Positions 7,560 to 16,112 of a stretch of DNA of 64,000 nt are shown piece after piece (position 1 is the stretch's first letter; each line of letters begins with the position of its first letter). The notes below the pieces were generated by a model, which saw only the letters and a list, made by a program, of their open reading frames with translations, was not told where the DNA came from and searched no databases. The translations under genes and the position numbers were made by a program. This DNA is from an uncultured Treponema sp. Lineage in GTDB: Bacteria; Spirochaetota; Spirochaetia; Treponematales; Treponemataceae. The DNA lies in contig CAKULY010000002.1 in NCBI GenBank assembly GCA_934667505.1, forward strand, positions 56,939 through 120,938, read 5' to 3'.

Positions 7560-10277
7560 ATGAGTTTGTTTTACAACTTGATTGTTTCTCCAATTGAAAT
7601 AATCGTGGATTGGGTTTTTGTATTTTTTTGCACAAAGTTCAGTGCTTTTGGAATTATCGGGGCTGTTTGCGGAGTTAGTCTTGTAATTAATTTTTTGGCT
7701 CTGCCGCTTTACAATATTGCAGATTCCTTGCAGGAAAAAGAACGGAAGATTGCTAAGTCGCTTGAGCATCGCGTAAAATTAATAAAAAAGGCTTTTACTG
7801 GCGATGAGCGCTTTATGATGCTTCAGACTTACTATCGCCAAAACAATTATAATCCTGTTTATGTACTTAGAAGTTCGCTTTCGATTTTAATAGAAATTCC
7901 ATTTTTTATTGCTGCGTACCATTACTTGAGCAACTGCGAAGCGTTAAAAGGCTCTTCTTTTTGGATTTTCAAGGATTTAGGCTCTCCAGACGGTCTTTTT
8001 CACATAGGAAATTTTAAAATCCACATACTGCCAATCTTAATGACGTTGATAAATTTTGTTTCCGGAGCAATTTATACAAAGGATGCAACTTTTAGAGAAA
8101 AAATCCAGCTGTACGGCATTGCGTTGGTTTTTCTTGTTTTGCTATACAATTCGCCAAGCGGTCTTGTTATTTACTGGATTTTGAACAATCTGTTCAGTCT
8201 TGCAAAAAATATCGTAATGAAATGTAAAAGTCCAAAAAAGATTTTGCACGGAATTATCAGCGGAATTTTACTTTGTCTTTCCGTTTTCTTCTTGTTTAAT
8301 AGCGGAGCTTTGTATAAAAAAGTCGGGTTGTTGATTTTTTCTATTCTTATAACTTTCTTGCCGTTTATAAAAAATTGGTTTATAAAAACTTTTTCTTTTG
8401 CAGCTAACTTTTCGTTTGAAGATGCCGAAAAGAAATCTAACCTTTGGGTTTTATTTTTCAGCGGATTAGCATTGGCTTTGCTATGCGGATTGTATCTTCC
8501 AGCAAGCGTTATTGCCACAAGTCCAACAGAATTTTCTTTTTTAGGAAAAACTTCTTCGCCTGTTGCCTATGTTTTAAATAGCTTGTCAACATTTTGCGGT
8601 CTTTTTGTGTTTTGGCCGCTTTGCATTTACTTTATGTTTGGAAAAACGGTAAAAAAAATTGAACCTGCATTGTTTTTCGTTTTATTTATCGTTTCTTTGC
8701 TGAATGTTTTTGTTTTTAAGGCTGATTATGGAACTGTTGATACAAATTTTTCGCTCGAAAGCCAAAAAGTTCTTGAATGTTCAAAGCTGCTTAAAATCCT
8801 TCCTTTGATTTTAACTCTTTTTGTCGCGCTTTTGTATCTTTTCCTTTTAAAACTTAAGAAAAACTATGTCGCTACCTTTGCAGCTTTGGCAATTAGCGCC
8901 ACAGAACTGATTCTTGGAATTTCAAAAGTCGGCGCAATAAAAAAAGATTATGCAGCGTTTGCAAAAAATACAGAAAAGGCCAGGGCAGAAATTACAAACG
9001 AAGAAACTGAAATAAAGCCTGTTTATCATCTTTCAAAAGAGCAAAAAAATGTCGTTGTAATTTTTTTAGACAGAGCGGTAAACTCTTTTTTTCCTTATGC
9101 ATTGCAGCAGCTTCCGGAATTAAAAGAGCAAATGAAAGGCTTTGTTTATTATCCTAACACTTTGAGCTTTAGTTCAAGTACGATTATTGCGGCTCCTGCT
9201 CTTATGGGCGGTTATGAATACACTCCAGAAAATCTAAACAAGCGCAGTTCTGAATTGCTAAAAAAGAAATTTAACGAAGCTTCCTTGGTAATGCCAAGAC
9301 TTTTTAGCGATGCGGGTTTTGATGTTACTGTTACAGATCCGCCTGCTCCGAATTTTACGCCTAAAGGTGATTTATCACCATTTTTTGCTAACAAAAATAC
9401 TTCCGCTTACGAGCTAATGGGAAAATATACAAAACAATTTAAAAAAGCCATTAATTTTTATACAAAAACTTCTGCAGATAGCAATGTTTTTAAAGAAATA
9501 AAAAATTTTTCTATTTTGCAGATTTTGTTTCCATTTTTAAGAAACACCTTCTATGGTGATTTTAAAAAAAATTATGGATTTAATGAAAAATATTTAGATT
9601 TGGTATCTTGCTTGTACTTCTTACCAGAACTTACGGATTTTAATGCAAAAAAAGGCAATTTTATTTTTATTGATAACGAAACAACCCATGAACCTGTCTT
9701 TTTACAAAGTGATTTTTTAACTCCTACAGATTCAATAAAAGTTTATTTGTATAAAACACAAGACGGCCAAACAAATCGGCAGTATCAAGTTTCTGTAGCT
9801 GCATTAAAACAACTTGGCAAATGGTTTGATTATCTTAGAGAAAATAGCGTTTTTGATAACACAAGAATAATTGTGGTTGCTGACCATGGCTGTAATTATT
9901 TGCCCTTAAATGATTATTCAGATTTTGAAAGAAATACAATTCCGGGATCTTTTACCCCAATTCTCTTAGTAAAAGATTTTTATTCTGATTCAGAACTTTC
10001 TACAAGCAATGAGTTTATGACAAATGCAGACACTCTTTTTCTAGCAAAAAAAGATTTGCCGGTTTCTAATAAAAATCCTTTTACTGGAAACGATTTTGTT
10101 CAGCAAAAGCAAGATGGCATAAACGTCTTTAAATGCTATGAACCAAACAAAGAAGACAAAGAATGGCAAGTTCAGTATATGAAGGATAAAACTCAGTTTA
10201 CTTTGGATAAAAAACAGGGTTTTCATGTGTCAAAAAATATCTTTGATGAAAAAAACTGGGTTTTGCTTGCAGAATGA
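7560..10277 (+). CDS. YidC/Oxa1-like membrane domain fused to alkaline-phosphatase/LTA-synthase-type catalytic domain (paralogue 2)
   Basis: A 905-residue paralogue of 767-3463. Residues 1 to about 215 are YidC-like (LSILIEIPFFIAAY, SPSGLVIYWILNN), followed by a multi-helix middle region and a catalytic domain from about 490. Superfamily residues are Asp504 in VIFLDRA, probable nucleophile Thr541 in SSSTIIAAPAL, His710 in DNETTHE and Asp775-His776 in VADHGC. The position of the SpoIIIJ groove arginine is Asn44. The middle helices and the outer substrate loop (about residues 570-690) differ most from paralogue 1, as expected if the two act on different acceptors or differ antigenically. Expression is probably phase-variable through the C11 promoter. 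Confidence 0.85.
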   Translation: MSLFYNLIVSPIEIIVDWVFVFFCTKFSAFGIIGAVCGVSLVINFLALPLYNIADSLQEKERKIAKSLEHRVKLIKKAFTGDERFMMLQTYYRQNNYNPVYVLRSSLSILIEIPFFIAAYHYLSNCEALKGSSFWIFKDLGSPDGLFHIGNFKIHILPILMTLINFVSGAIYTKDATFREKIQLYGIALVFLVLLYNSPSGLVIYWILNNLFSLAKNIVMKCKSPKKILHGIISGILLCLSVFFLFNSGALYKKVGLLIFSILITFLPFIKNWFIKTFSFAANFSFEDAEKKSNLWVLFFSGLALALLCGLYLPASVIATSPTEFSFLGKTSSPVAYVLNSLSTFCGLFVFWPLCIYFMFGKTVKKIEPALFFVLFIVSLLNVFVFKADYGTVDTNFSLESQKVLECSKLLKILPLILTLFVALLYLFLLKLKKNYVATFAALAISATELILGISKVGAIKKDYAAFAKNTEKARAEITNEETEIKPVYHLSKEQKNVVVIFLDRAVNSFFPYALQQLPELKEQMKGFVYYPNTLSFSSSTIIAAPALMGGYEYTPENLNKRSSELLKKKFNEASLVMPRLFSDAGFDVTVTDPPAPNFTPKGDLSPFFANKNTSAYELMGKYTKQFKKAINFYTKTSADSNVFKEIKNFSILQILFPFLRNTFYGDFKKNYGFNEKYLDLVSCLYFLPELTDFNAKKGNFIFIDNETTHEPVFLQSDFLTPTDSIKVYLYKTQDGQTNRQYQVSVAALKQLGKWFDYLRENSVFDNTRIIVVADHGCNYLPLNDYSDFERNTIPGSFTPILLVKDFYSDSELSTSNEFMTNADTLFLAKKDLPVSNKNPFTGNDFVQQKQDGINVFKCYEPNKEDKEWQVQYMKDKTQFTLDKKQGFHVSKNIFDEKNWVLLAE

Positions 10278-10295
10278 ACAAAAAATCTTCATACT
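10267..10295 (+). promoter_or_regulatory. Candidate leaderless promoter of the glycosyltransferase gene
   Basis: TTGCAG (10267-10272), a 17-bp spacer and CATACT (10290-10295), then six bases to the ATG at 10302. The -35 overlaps the last codons of the upstream gene. No ribosome binding site precedes the ATG, which supports a leaderless start. Confidence 0.5.
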
Positions 10296-10301
10296 GTAAA
10301 A

Positions 10302-11378
10302 ATGAAATATAAACTGCTTGCCATAAACGGAGAATTTTTTTGCAGAAATCTTACAGGAATTGAGCGTCTTGCCATAGAAGTTACAGGTTTTCTTGACAAA
10401 ATGGTCGCTCCAAACAAAGTGGAACTTGTAATTCCTGCAAACGCGCAGAATGTTCCGTCCTATAAAAACATAAAAGTTGTGAAACTTGAAAAAGAAGCTT
10501 GTTTTTTTCCAAAGTGGACACAATTTGCTTTTCAAAAGTACGTCTTAAGCCGCAGAGCTTTAAGCTTGGATTTTTCAAACACGTGTCCCTTTTTTTGTCC
10601 TGGAATTGAATTCATTCACGATATTTATTGCAAGCTTTTTAGTGAAGATTTTACTTCAAAGCGCGACCGGCTTATTAGCCTTTACAGCAGGATAATGTAT
10701 CGCCGCATTGCAAAAGGGGCAAAAAGAATAGTTACGGTTTCTGAATACACAAAAAGGACCATTGTGGAAACTTACAAAATAAAGCCAGAAAGAGTTGCTG
10801 TTGTTTACAGCGGAATTGGCGAATATCAAAAAATTGAAAGAGATATGTCAGTTTTTGAAAAGTTTCCGGTTTTAAAAGAAAAAGAATTCTTTTTTACTTT
10901 GGGAAGCCTTTCTACAAGAAAAAACTTAAAGTGGATTGCTTCTCATGCGCAGTTATTTCCGCAGGAGCTTTTTGTAATTTGCGGAAAACCTATTCCCGCA
11001 GTTGTTCCGCCAGAATTAGAAAAACTAAAGACTTTAAAAAATGTTATCATGACAGGTTATCTTTCGGATGGGGAAGTTAAAGCAATGCTTTCAAAGTGCA
11101 AGGCTTTTATTTTTCCTTCGTACTTTGAAGGTTTTGGCCTGCCGCCTTTAGAAGCCCTTTCTTGCGGTGCTCCAGTTATAATTTCTGATAAAACTTGCCT
11201 GCCGGAAATTTATGAAGATTGCGCGCATTATATAAATCCTGATGTTTATGATGTGGATTTAAATAAAATTCTTGAGCAGCCAGTCGCAAGTCCAGAAAAG
11301 CTTCTTGAAAAATATACCTTGCAAAACACTGCCCGGCGTCTGCTAAGCGTTATAAATGAAGTTATAAAAGTGGTTTAA
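10302..11378 (+). CDS. Glycosyltransferase family 4 (GT-B)
   Basis: A 358-residue GT-B glycosyltransferase. The N-terminal acceptor domain includes FCRNLTGIERLA, and the junction motif IVTVSEYTKR precedes RVAVVYSGIG. The C-terminal donor domain has FFFTLGSLSTRKNL and the E-x7-E motif in FEGFGLPPLEALSCGAP, diagnostic of GT4 retaining enzymes that use nucleotide-sugars. It probably adds a hexose to the surface polymer or its lipid anchor at the cytoplasmic face. It lies 24 bp after the second fusion gene and is the last gene of the locus. Donor and acceptor cannot be assigned. Confidence 0.85.
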   Translation: MKYKLLAINGEFFCRNLTGIERLAIEVTGFLDKMVAPNKVELVIPANAQNVPSYKNIKVVKLEKEACFFPKWTQFAFQKYVLSRRALSLDFSNTCPFFCPGIEFIHDIYCKLFSEDFTSKRDRLISLYSRIMYRRIAKGAKRIVTVSEYTKRTIVETYKIKPERVAVVYSGIGEYQKIERDMSVFEKFPVLKEKEFFFTLGSLSTRKNLKWIASHAQLFPQELFVICGKPIPAVVPPELEKLKTLKNVIMTGYLSDGEVKAMLSKCKAFIFPSYFEGFGLPPLEALSCGAPVIISDKTCLPEIYEDCAHYINPDVYDVDLNKILEQPVASPEKLLEKYTLQNTARRLLSVINEVIKVV

Positions 11379-11439
11379 GTATTCTAGAATAACTAACAGG
11401 CTAAACTTCGAGTTTTTATAAATTGCAAAAAAACTCTTA

Positions 11440-11675
11440 CAACGAATTTAAAATTTGTTCAGATGGTTGTGCTCGCACTTCGTTTGAATTGGTTTAGGGG
11501 ATGTCCCAAAAGTATCTTTTCTGTCATTTTCGGGCTTGACCCGAAAATCTAAATGCATATATTGCAATCATTTAGAGATTGTCGTATCAAGTACGACAAT
11601 GACATTTAGAACTTATTAGACATCCCCAAAATAGTTCTTATCGCACACAATCTTCACAAATTGTAAATTTGTTTA
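11440..11675 (-). repeat. Structured intergenic repeat, family R1, copy 3 (inverted, interrupted)
   Basis: The reverse complement of the R1 repeat seen at 458-595 and 3578-3715, recognisable on both sides (AGATGGTTGTGCTCGCACTT on the left, TTCTTATCGCAC on the right). Its central hairpin has been replaced by a 131-bp element at 11497-11627. Confidence 0.75.
11497..11627. mobile_element. Nested miniature inverted-repeat element
   Basis: 131 bp bounded by perfect 9-bp inverted ends GGGGATGTC/GACATCCCC. Inside, TGTCATT/AATGACA enclose two hairpins, TTTTCGGG-cttga-CCCGAAAA and TTGTCGTA-tcaag-TACGACAA. It has no coding capacity and no clear target-site duplication. The inner style (a CGGGCTTGACCCG core) is like short palindromic repeats dispersed in many bacterial genomes. 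It sits inside an R1 copy in place of that copy's inner hairpin. Confidence 0.65.
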
Positions 11676-11690
11676 CTTAATAAAACTTTT

Positions 11691-12884
11691 CTACGCCCCT
11701 TTTATTCCTTGCAAGAACGTTGTTACCACATTTGTTCCGCCTATAAAGGTTCCTATTGAGCTTCCTAAAGAAGAAAGCAAAAAAACCGTAAGAACGTGCA
11801 GGATTCTGTTCTTGTAAAATCCTTTTAAAGAAGAAGCATCGTCTGTTAAAGTTTCCATGTCGCGAACTTTAGGTTTCTTTATAAGCGCCTGCGTTATTCC
11901 AGTAAGAATTCCCACCCCTATAAACGGGCAAAGGGAAGTAAAAGGCGCTCCTAGAAAAGAAACTAAAATTGTTAAAGGGTGCGCTCCTGCAATAACCGAG
12001 CCGATTGCAGAAAGAGCGCCATTCCACAAAAACCAGCTTAATGCCATCTGGGAGCCAGTTTTTCTGCCGCCGTACACAAATCCCAAGATTATGAGAGCAA
12101 CTATAAAAACAGGTATAATCCAAGAAGCTATTTTTCCACCTTTAGATTTTGCAGGAACTTTTTCAATTTCCGTTGTGTCTGTGGATTCTTTTCCAGAAGC
12201 CATGCTTTCAAGGTGGCTTTTTACTCCTGGCAAATGTCCTGCCCCAAGAACGGCGACAATATTGTTTCCTGTTGCGTTCCATATATGGGCGGCAAGGTAT
12301 TGGTCGCGTTCGTCTATTAAAACTTCCTTTACGGTAGGCAGGTATTCAGACAGTTCCTTCATCATGGAATCCATTTCGGAAGAGTTCTTTAGTTCTTCGA
12401 TTTGATTTGAAGAAATCTCTTCGTTTGAAAAGGCGCTTGCAATCAAGGCTGAAAAAAGCTTGCATTTTCCCCAGGCAGAATTCTTTGCCCATGCACGCTG
12501 GAGCGTAGTCTGTATAGGGCGGTCCACCATTGCAGTAGGAATGTTCAATTCTTCTGCTGTGTTCAATGCAGCTAGCATTTCATCGCCAGGTTTTACGCCC
12601 ACATTTTTTCCGATTCTTTTTTGGAATGAGGACAAAACAAGGTTTGCAAGAAGCAAGAATCCTTCTTTTTTTCTTAAAACCTTTATAATATCAAGCTCTT
12701 TGTATTTTTCAGGATTTTTTATGGAAACGCAGCGTTTTTCGTCAAGCTCAATTGCTACGCAGTCTGGCATAAGATTTTTTATTGTCTGCGAAACTTCGTT
12801 TACGCTTTCCTCTGAAACGTGGGCTGTTCCAATTAATGTAATTTTTCTTCCATTAAGTTCTAATATTTGTTGAGTTTGGCTCAT
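11691..12884 (-). CDS. TraB/PrgY-like membrane protein
   Basis: A 397-residue protein. The N-terminal domain has ITLIGTAHVSEESV, VAIELDEKR and VLGAGHLPG, the conserved GTAHVS and GAGH motifs of the TraB/PrgY/GumN superfamily, whose fold is related to erythromycin esterase and Tiki proteases. About residues 250-397 hold several membrane helices (SWIIPVFIVALIILGFVYGG, WFLWNGALSAIGSVIAG). The start is taken at the ATG overlapping the upstream stop as ATGA, with GGGGAA seven bases before it, so it is translationally coupled to the TPR gene. Function in spirochaetes is unknown; PrgY and TraB limit pheromone activity in enterococci. Confidence 0.85.
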   Translation of the reverse strand: MSQTQQILELNGRKITLIGTAHVSEESVNEVSQTIKNLMPDCVAIELDEKRCVSIKNPEKYKELDIIKVLRKKEGFLLLANLVLSSFQKRIGKNVGVKPGDEMLAALNTAEELNIPTAMVDRPIQTTLQRAWAKNSAWGKCKLFSALIASAFSNEEISSNQIEELKNSSEMDSMMKELSEYLPTVKEVLIDERDQYLAAHIWNATGNNIVAVLGAGHLPGVKSHLESMASGKESTDTTEIEKVPAKSKGGKIASWIIPVFIVALIILGFVYGGRKTGSQMALSWFLWNGALSAIGSVIAGAHPLTILVSFLGAPFTSLCPFIGVGILTGITQALIKKPKVRDMETLTDDASSLKGFYKNRILHVLTVFLLSSLGSSIGTFIGGTNVVTTFLQGIKGA

Positions 12885-14269
12885 TGGTATGTTCCCCATT
12901 CTGCAAGTCTGTATTCAAAAAACATTGGATTTTGCATTTTTGTTATTTTTGAATAATATTCGTATGCGACTTTCGGCAGTCCTTTTAGTTCGTAGTAGAG
13001 TCCAAAATAGTAAGTCATTTTTCCTCTTTTAGTAGAATCTGTTTCCTTATCAAGTAGTTTTACTATTGCATTTTCAGCATTTACTGGACCTTGATCATGA
13101 TAAAGTCTTATCATTAGATATTCAATAGAGTTTCTGTCTAAAGGTTTCATGCAAGTTGCGGCGAATTCCTTTGCTTTAAATGTATTTTTTTCCTTCAAAT
13201 ATGTAGCAATTATCATAAGCTGATACGCAGTGTTCTTTTTGATTGAATTAGCTTTTATAAATGCCTGCCTGGCAGCTTCCCAGTTTTGTAGATGAAATTC
13301 AAGAATTCCAATTTCTTCAAACGCAAAGTAATAGTTTGGATTTTTTTCAAGCAGGCTGTTGTAATCTTTCAGGGCTTCTTCAAGGCGGTTTTGCTCGTCA
13401 AGCAGACCGGCTCTATAAGCGTAGGGAAGAAAGTAATCTGGATTCAGTTCAATTGCTTTTGACCAGGCTTCTTCGGCCTCTTTGTATTTGCCTTGGCTTC
13501 TCATATATTGACCCAAATCTATGTAGTATTCATAGTTTTTTGGGTCAAGCTTTATAGCTTTTTGAATATATTTTGTTGCGCTTAAATAATTATCATCTTC
13601 CGCGCTAAGCTTTCCAAGATAGTAATATGCGCTAGGATTTTCGCTGTCGATTTGTAGAAGTTTTTCAAATTGGGCTCGGCTGGTTTCAAGCTCCCCTAAA
13701 TAGTAGTTCATTTGACCGTAACCAAAAAGAGCCTCTTGATTTTCTCCGTCGCCAGTCAGCGCTTTTTTGTAGTAATTTGCGGCGACTTTATATTTCTTGC
13801 GAAGAGCCTGCTGGTTTCCAAGTATTATATTTGCAGTAGAATTGTAAGGGTCAGAGGCGAGCAGTTGATTTAAGGTGTTTTGAAGGCTGCTGTTGTTGTT
13901 TGTGGCCATGTCAATTTGCGCTTTTATTTCAAGAGCGTCTTTTCTAGCGGAAGGATTTGAAGACAGTTCCTTTACAATTTCGTCGGCCTGCGCGTATCTC
14001 TTTGCAGAAAACAGCAGCGAAGCGTGAAGCAGTTTTAAATCTGCGTTTGAATCAAGCGATTTTGGCAAGTCTTTGTAAAGGTCAATCGCCGCGTTTAAAT
14101 CGCCATTTTCTAGTTCGTTCTGGAGCTTTTGCACGAACGTGACAACTTCGTCTTGGGCGGTTAGCTCAGAATCTTGCGTTTGTGGTTGCGTTTGGGCAAA
14201 AAATGGAGCTGCTAAAGTTCCTGTTGTAAAAAAAAGCGCTGAAGCTAAAAGAAATATTTTTGCGTTCAT
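12881..14269 (-). CDS. Exported tetratricopeptide-repeat protein
   Basis: A 462-residue protein with a signal peptide (MNAKIFLLASALFFTTG up to about residue 25) and at least eight TPR-like repeats, for example PSAYYYLGKLSAEDDNYLSA and PKNYEYYIDLGQYMRSQGKY. It is likely periplasmic and serves as a protein-interaction scaffold. GAGG precedes the start. The stop codon overlaps the start of the TraB-like gene, so the pair forms an operon and may act together. No enzymatic domain is visible. Confidence 0.85.
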   Translation of the reverse strand: MNAKIFLLASALFFTTGTLAAPFFAQTQPQTQDSELTAQDEVVTFVQKLQNELENGDLNAAIDLYKDLPKSLDSNADLKLLHASLLFSAKRYAQADEIVKELSSNPSARKDALEIKAQIDMATNNNSSLQNTLNQLLASDPYNSTANIILGNQQALRKKYKVAANYYKKALTGDGENQEALFGYGQMNYYLGELETSRAQFEKLLQIDSENPSAYYYLGKLSAEDDNYLSATKYIQKAIKLDPKNYEYYIDLGQYMRSQGKYKEAEEAWSKAIELNPDYFLPYAYRAGLLDEQNRLEEALKDYNSLLEKNPNYYFAFEEIGILEFHLQNWEAARQAFIKANSIKKNTAYQLMIIATYLKEKNTFKAKEFAATCMKPLDRNSIEYLMIRLYHDQGPVNAENAIVKLLDKETDSTKRGKMTYYFGLYYELKGLPKVAYEYYSKITKMQNPMFFEYRLAEWGTYQ

Positions 14270-14313
14270 ATAATCCTCAATATAAAAGATGAAAAAACTG
14301 CGTTAATAACTGG

Positions 14314-14342
14314 TTGAAATTCATCTTGCCTTTAATTAAACT
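14314..14342 (+). promoter_or_regulatory. Candidate leaderless promoter
   Basis: TTGAAA (14314-14319), a 17-bp spacer and TAAACT (14337-14342), with the ATG six bases later at 14349 and no Shine-Dalgarno sequence in between. Confidence 0.5.
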
Positions 14343-14348
14343 TATAGA

Positions 14349-16112
14349 ATGTTTACACAAGTTTTAAGAAAATCTTTGATATTGCTTGCAACTTATGCTT
14401 TTATAATTATCGGTATTTTTGTATTTCAGTTTAAGAATGATTCTATAATATCAGAAAAAATCGGAAGCCTCCATATAACTCTGCTTGAATCTACTGCAGA
14501 AGATAACAGCATTAGCCTTAAAAATAAATTCACTTTCATGTTCAATGGAATTACCTTTAGCGGAAATGATGAAAAGCCTGTAATCGCTCAAATAAATGGT
14601 AAAAAGACTCCTCTTTCGCTTGTTTCCTGGAAGAAACTTTCTCCTCTTTCCTGTGAATTTGCTTTTAATCATGGAATAAAACTTTTATGTTCTGTTAGCG
14701 ACGAAACTTCTAAGGCTTATCTTTTGATTGATGCGACCTTGCCAAAAGGAGTAGAAAGAATTTCTCTTCCTTACGGACTTTCTGCGGGCTCTACAATTAC
14801 AAATCAGGCGGATTCAAAACTAAGGCTTTCAAATAAAAAGAATTCTTGGGAGCTTGCTGCGTCTGATGTTGAATCAGATAAAATCGTTTTCACCAAAAAA
14901 GAACATTCTGCATCCTATGCGTTTTTCGACAGTTCCCGCGCATTTTCGTTTGAAATGGTTGCCAGTCTTGACTCTGCGAACGAAACCAATTACATCAATA
15001 CCATTGAAAACTTTAAGTCTAATCTTATCTCTTCGTTTGCGCAGGTTCCTGCCGATTCAAGCACGGTTGCTGAGCAGGAAGCTGTTTCCTACGTTGCGGC
15101 AATGGCTGAACGCGGCAAATACAATGAAGCTTTGGATGCTGTGCCTCAGGCGTTTAAGAAGAGTTCCTCAAGAACCTTCCTTTCAGGGCCGTATTTTGAT
15201 ACTCTTGTAAAGGTAAATGAAACTTTGCAGAGAACGCTTTTGGGAATTGCAGATTTTATAAAGACTTGCAACGAAAACGGCTCTATTGAAGCAATGGGCA
15301 CTCCTTTTGTTGCAGATTACATGTGTATGCATCCTGGAGCAGAATCTGTTCAAGCTTTATTAAAGAATGCGGCTGCAATGGATTACGCCGAATCTTCAAT
15401 GCAAATTGTGGCTGCCGTTTTAAACGTTTACAATGAGCTTTACGAAAAAGACATTAGTCTCGCTCAAATTTTAAAACCTGCCGCGCAAAAGTGCGTGGAA
15501 AAAATTCAAAATTCGTGTGCTGTCGACAATGGAAATATAACTCTTTCCGAAAGGGGAACCTTCCTTTCTGTTGTTCAAGCCGTTTCTGCAGGAGATGCTT
15601 TGTATCGCTATGGGCTTGGTGTTCAAAACGAATCCTACATAAGCGCCGGCAGGCTTATAATAAATTCTTATCTAAAAGAAAGCTCTTCGTTTGACCTAAA
15701 AACTCTTAGCGATTTGTATCCAATTATTGTTCACAAAAATAACTTTTATCCTCATTTTGAAATTCTTTCATTTGATAATGGCCGCGCAGTTTGGGCGTTT
15801 ACTTGCGCAGAAAATATTTCTTATAAGAATGACAACGCCGGAACTGTAACACTTACAATCGACTTCCCGCTTTCTTATACGCATTACGTTATTATCGATG
15901 GAATTGAACGCTTCCAGTCGATTTATATTTACGATTTGGCATTCAGAACAGACTTTAGATTTGAAACATACAATTCGTCTGGATACGTATATCAAAGAGA
16001 CACATCAACTTTGCTGCTAAAATCAAGGCACAAGTCGCAGCTTGAAACAATTCGCCTAGTTTACAACGTGCAGAAGGAAGATACTGCGATTAAAGAAACA
16101 GTTTCCGAATAA
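14349..16112 (+). CDS. Unknown exported or membrane-anchored protein
   Basis: A 587-residue protein with one N-terminal hydrophobic segment (LILLATYAFIIIGIFVF, about residues 10-26), either an uncleaved anchor or a signal peptide; the rest is soluble. I recognise no family. The N-terminal 230 residues look beta-rich and the region 230-440 alpha-helical (PADSSTVAEQEAVSYVAAMA and following), then a beta-rich C-terminus. The product would be periplasmic. Its 3' end overlaps the convergent znuB-like gene by 23 bp. A structure prediction would be the best route to a function. Confidence 0.7.
   Translation: MFTQVLRKSLILLATYAFIIIGIFVFQFKNDSIISEKIGSLHITLLESTAEDNSISLKNKFTFMFNGITFSGNDEKPVIAQINGKKTPLSLVSWKKLSPLSCEFAFNHGIKLLCSVSDETSKAYLLIDATLPKGVERISLPYGLSAGSTITNQADSKLRLSNKKNSWELAASDVESDKIVFTKKEHSASYAFFDSSRAFSFEMVASLDSANETNYINTIENFKSNLISSFAQVPADSSTVAEQEAVSYVAAMAERGKYNEALDAVPQAFKKSSSRTFLSGPYFDTLVKVNETLQRTLLGIADFIKTCNENGSIEAMGTPFVADYMCMHPGAESVQALLKNAAAMDYAESSMQIVAAVLNVYNELYEKDISLAQILKPAAQKCVEKIQNSCAVDNGNITLSERGTFLSVVQAVSAGDALYRYGLGVQNESYISAGRLIINSYLKESSSFDLKTLSDLYPIIVHKNNFYPHFEILSFDNGRAVWAFTCAENISYKNDNAGTVTLTIDFPLSYTHYVIIDGIERFQSIYIYDLAFRTDFRFETYNSSGYVYQRDTSTLLLKSRHKSQLETIRLVYNVQKEDTAIKETVSE

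Noticed and set aside
11497..11627. Insertion sequence
   Set aside because: Only 131 bp, no transposase and no clear target duplication; kept as a miniature inverted-repeat element.
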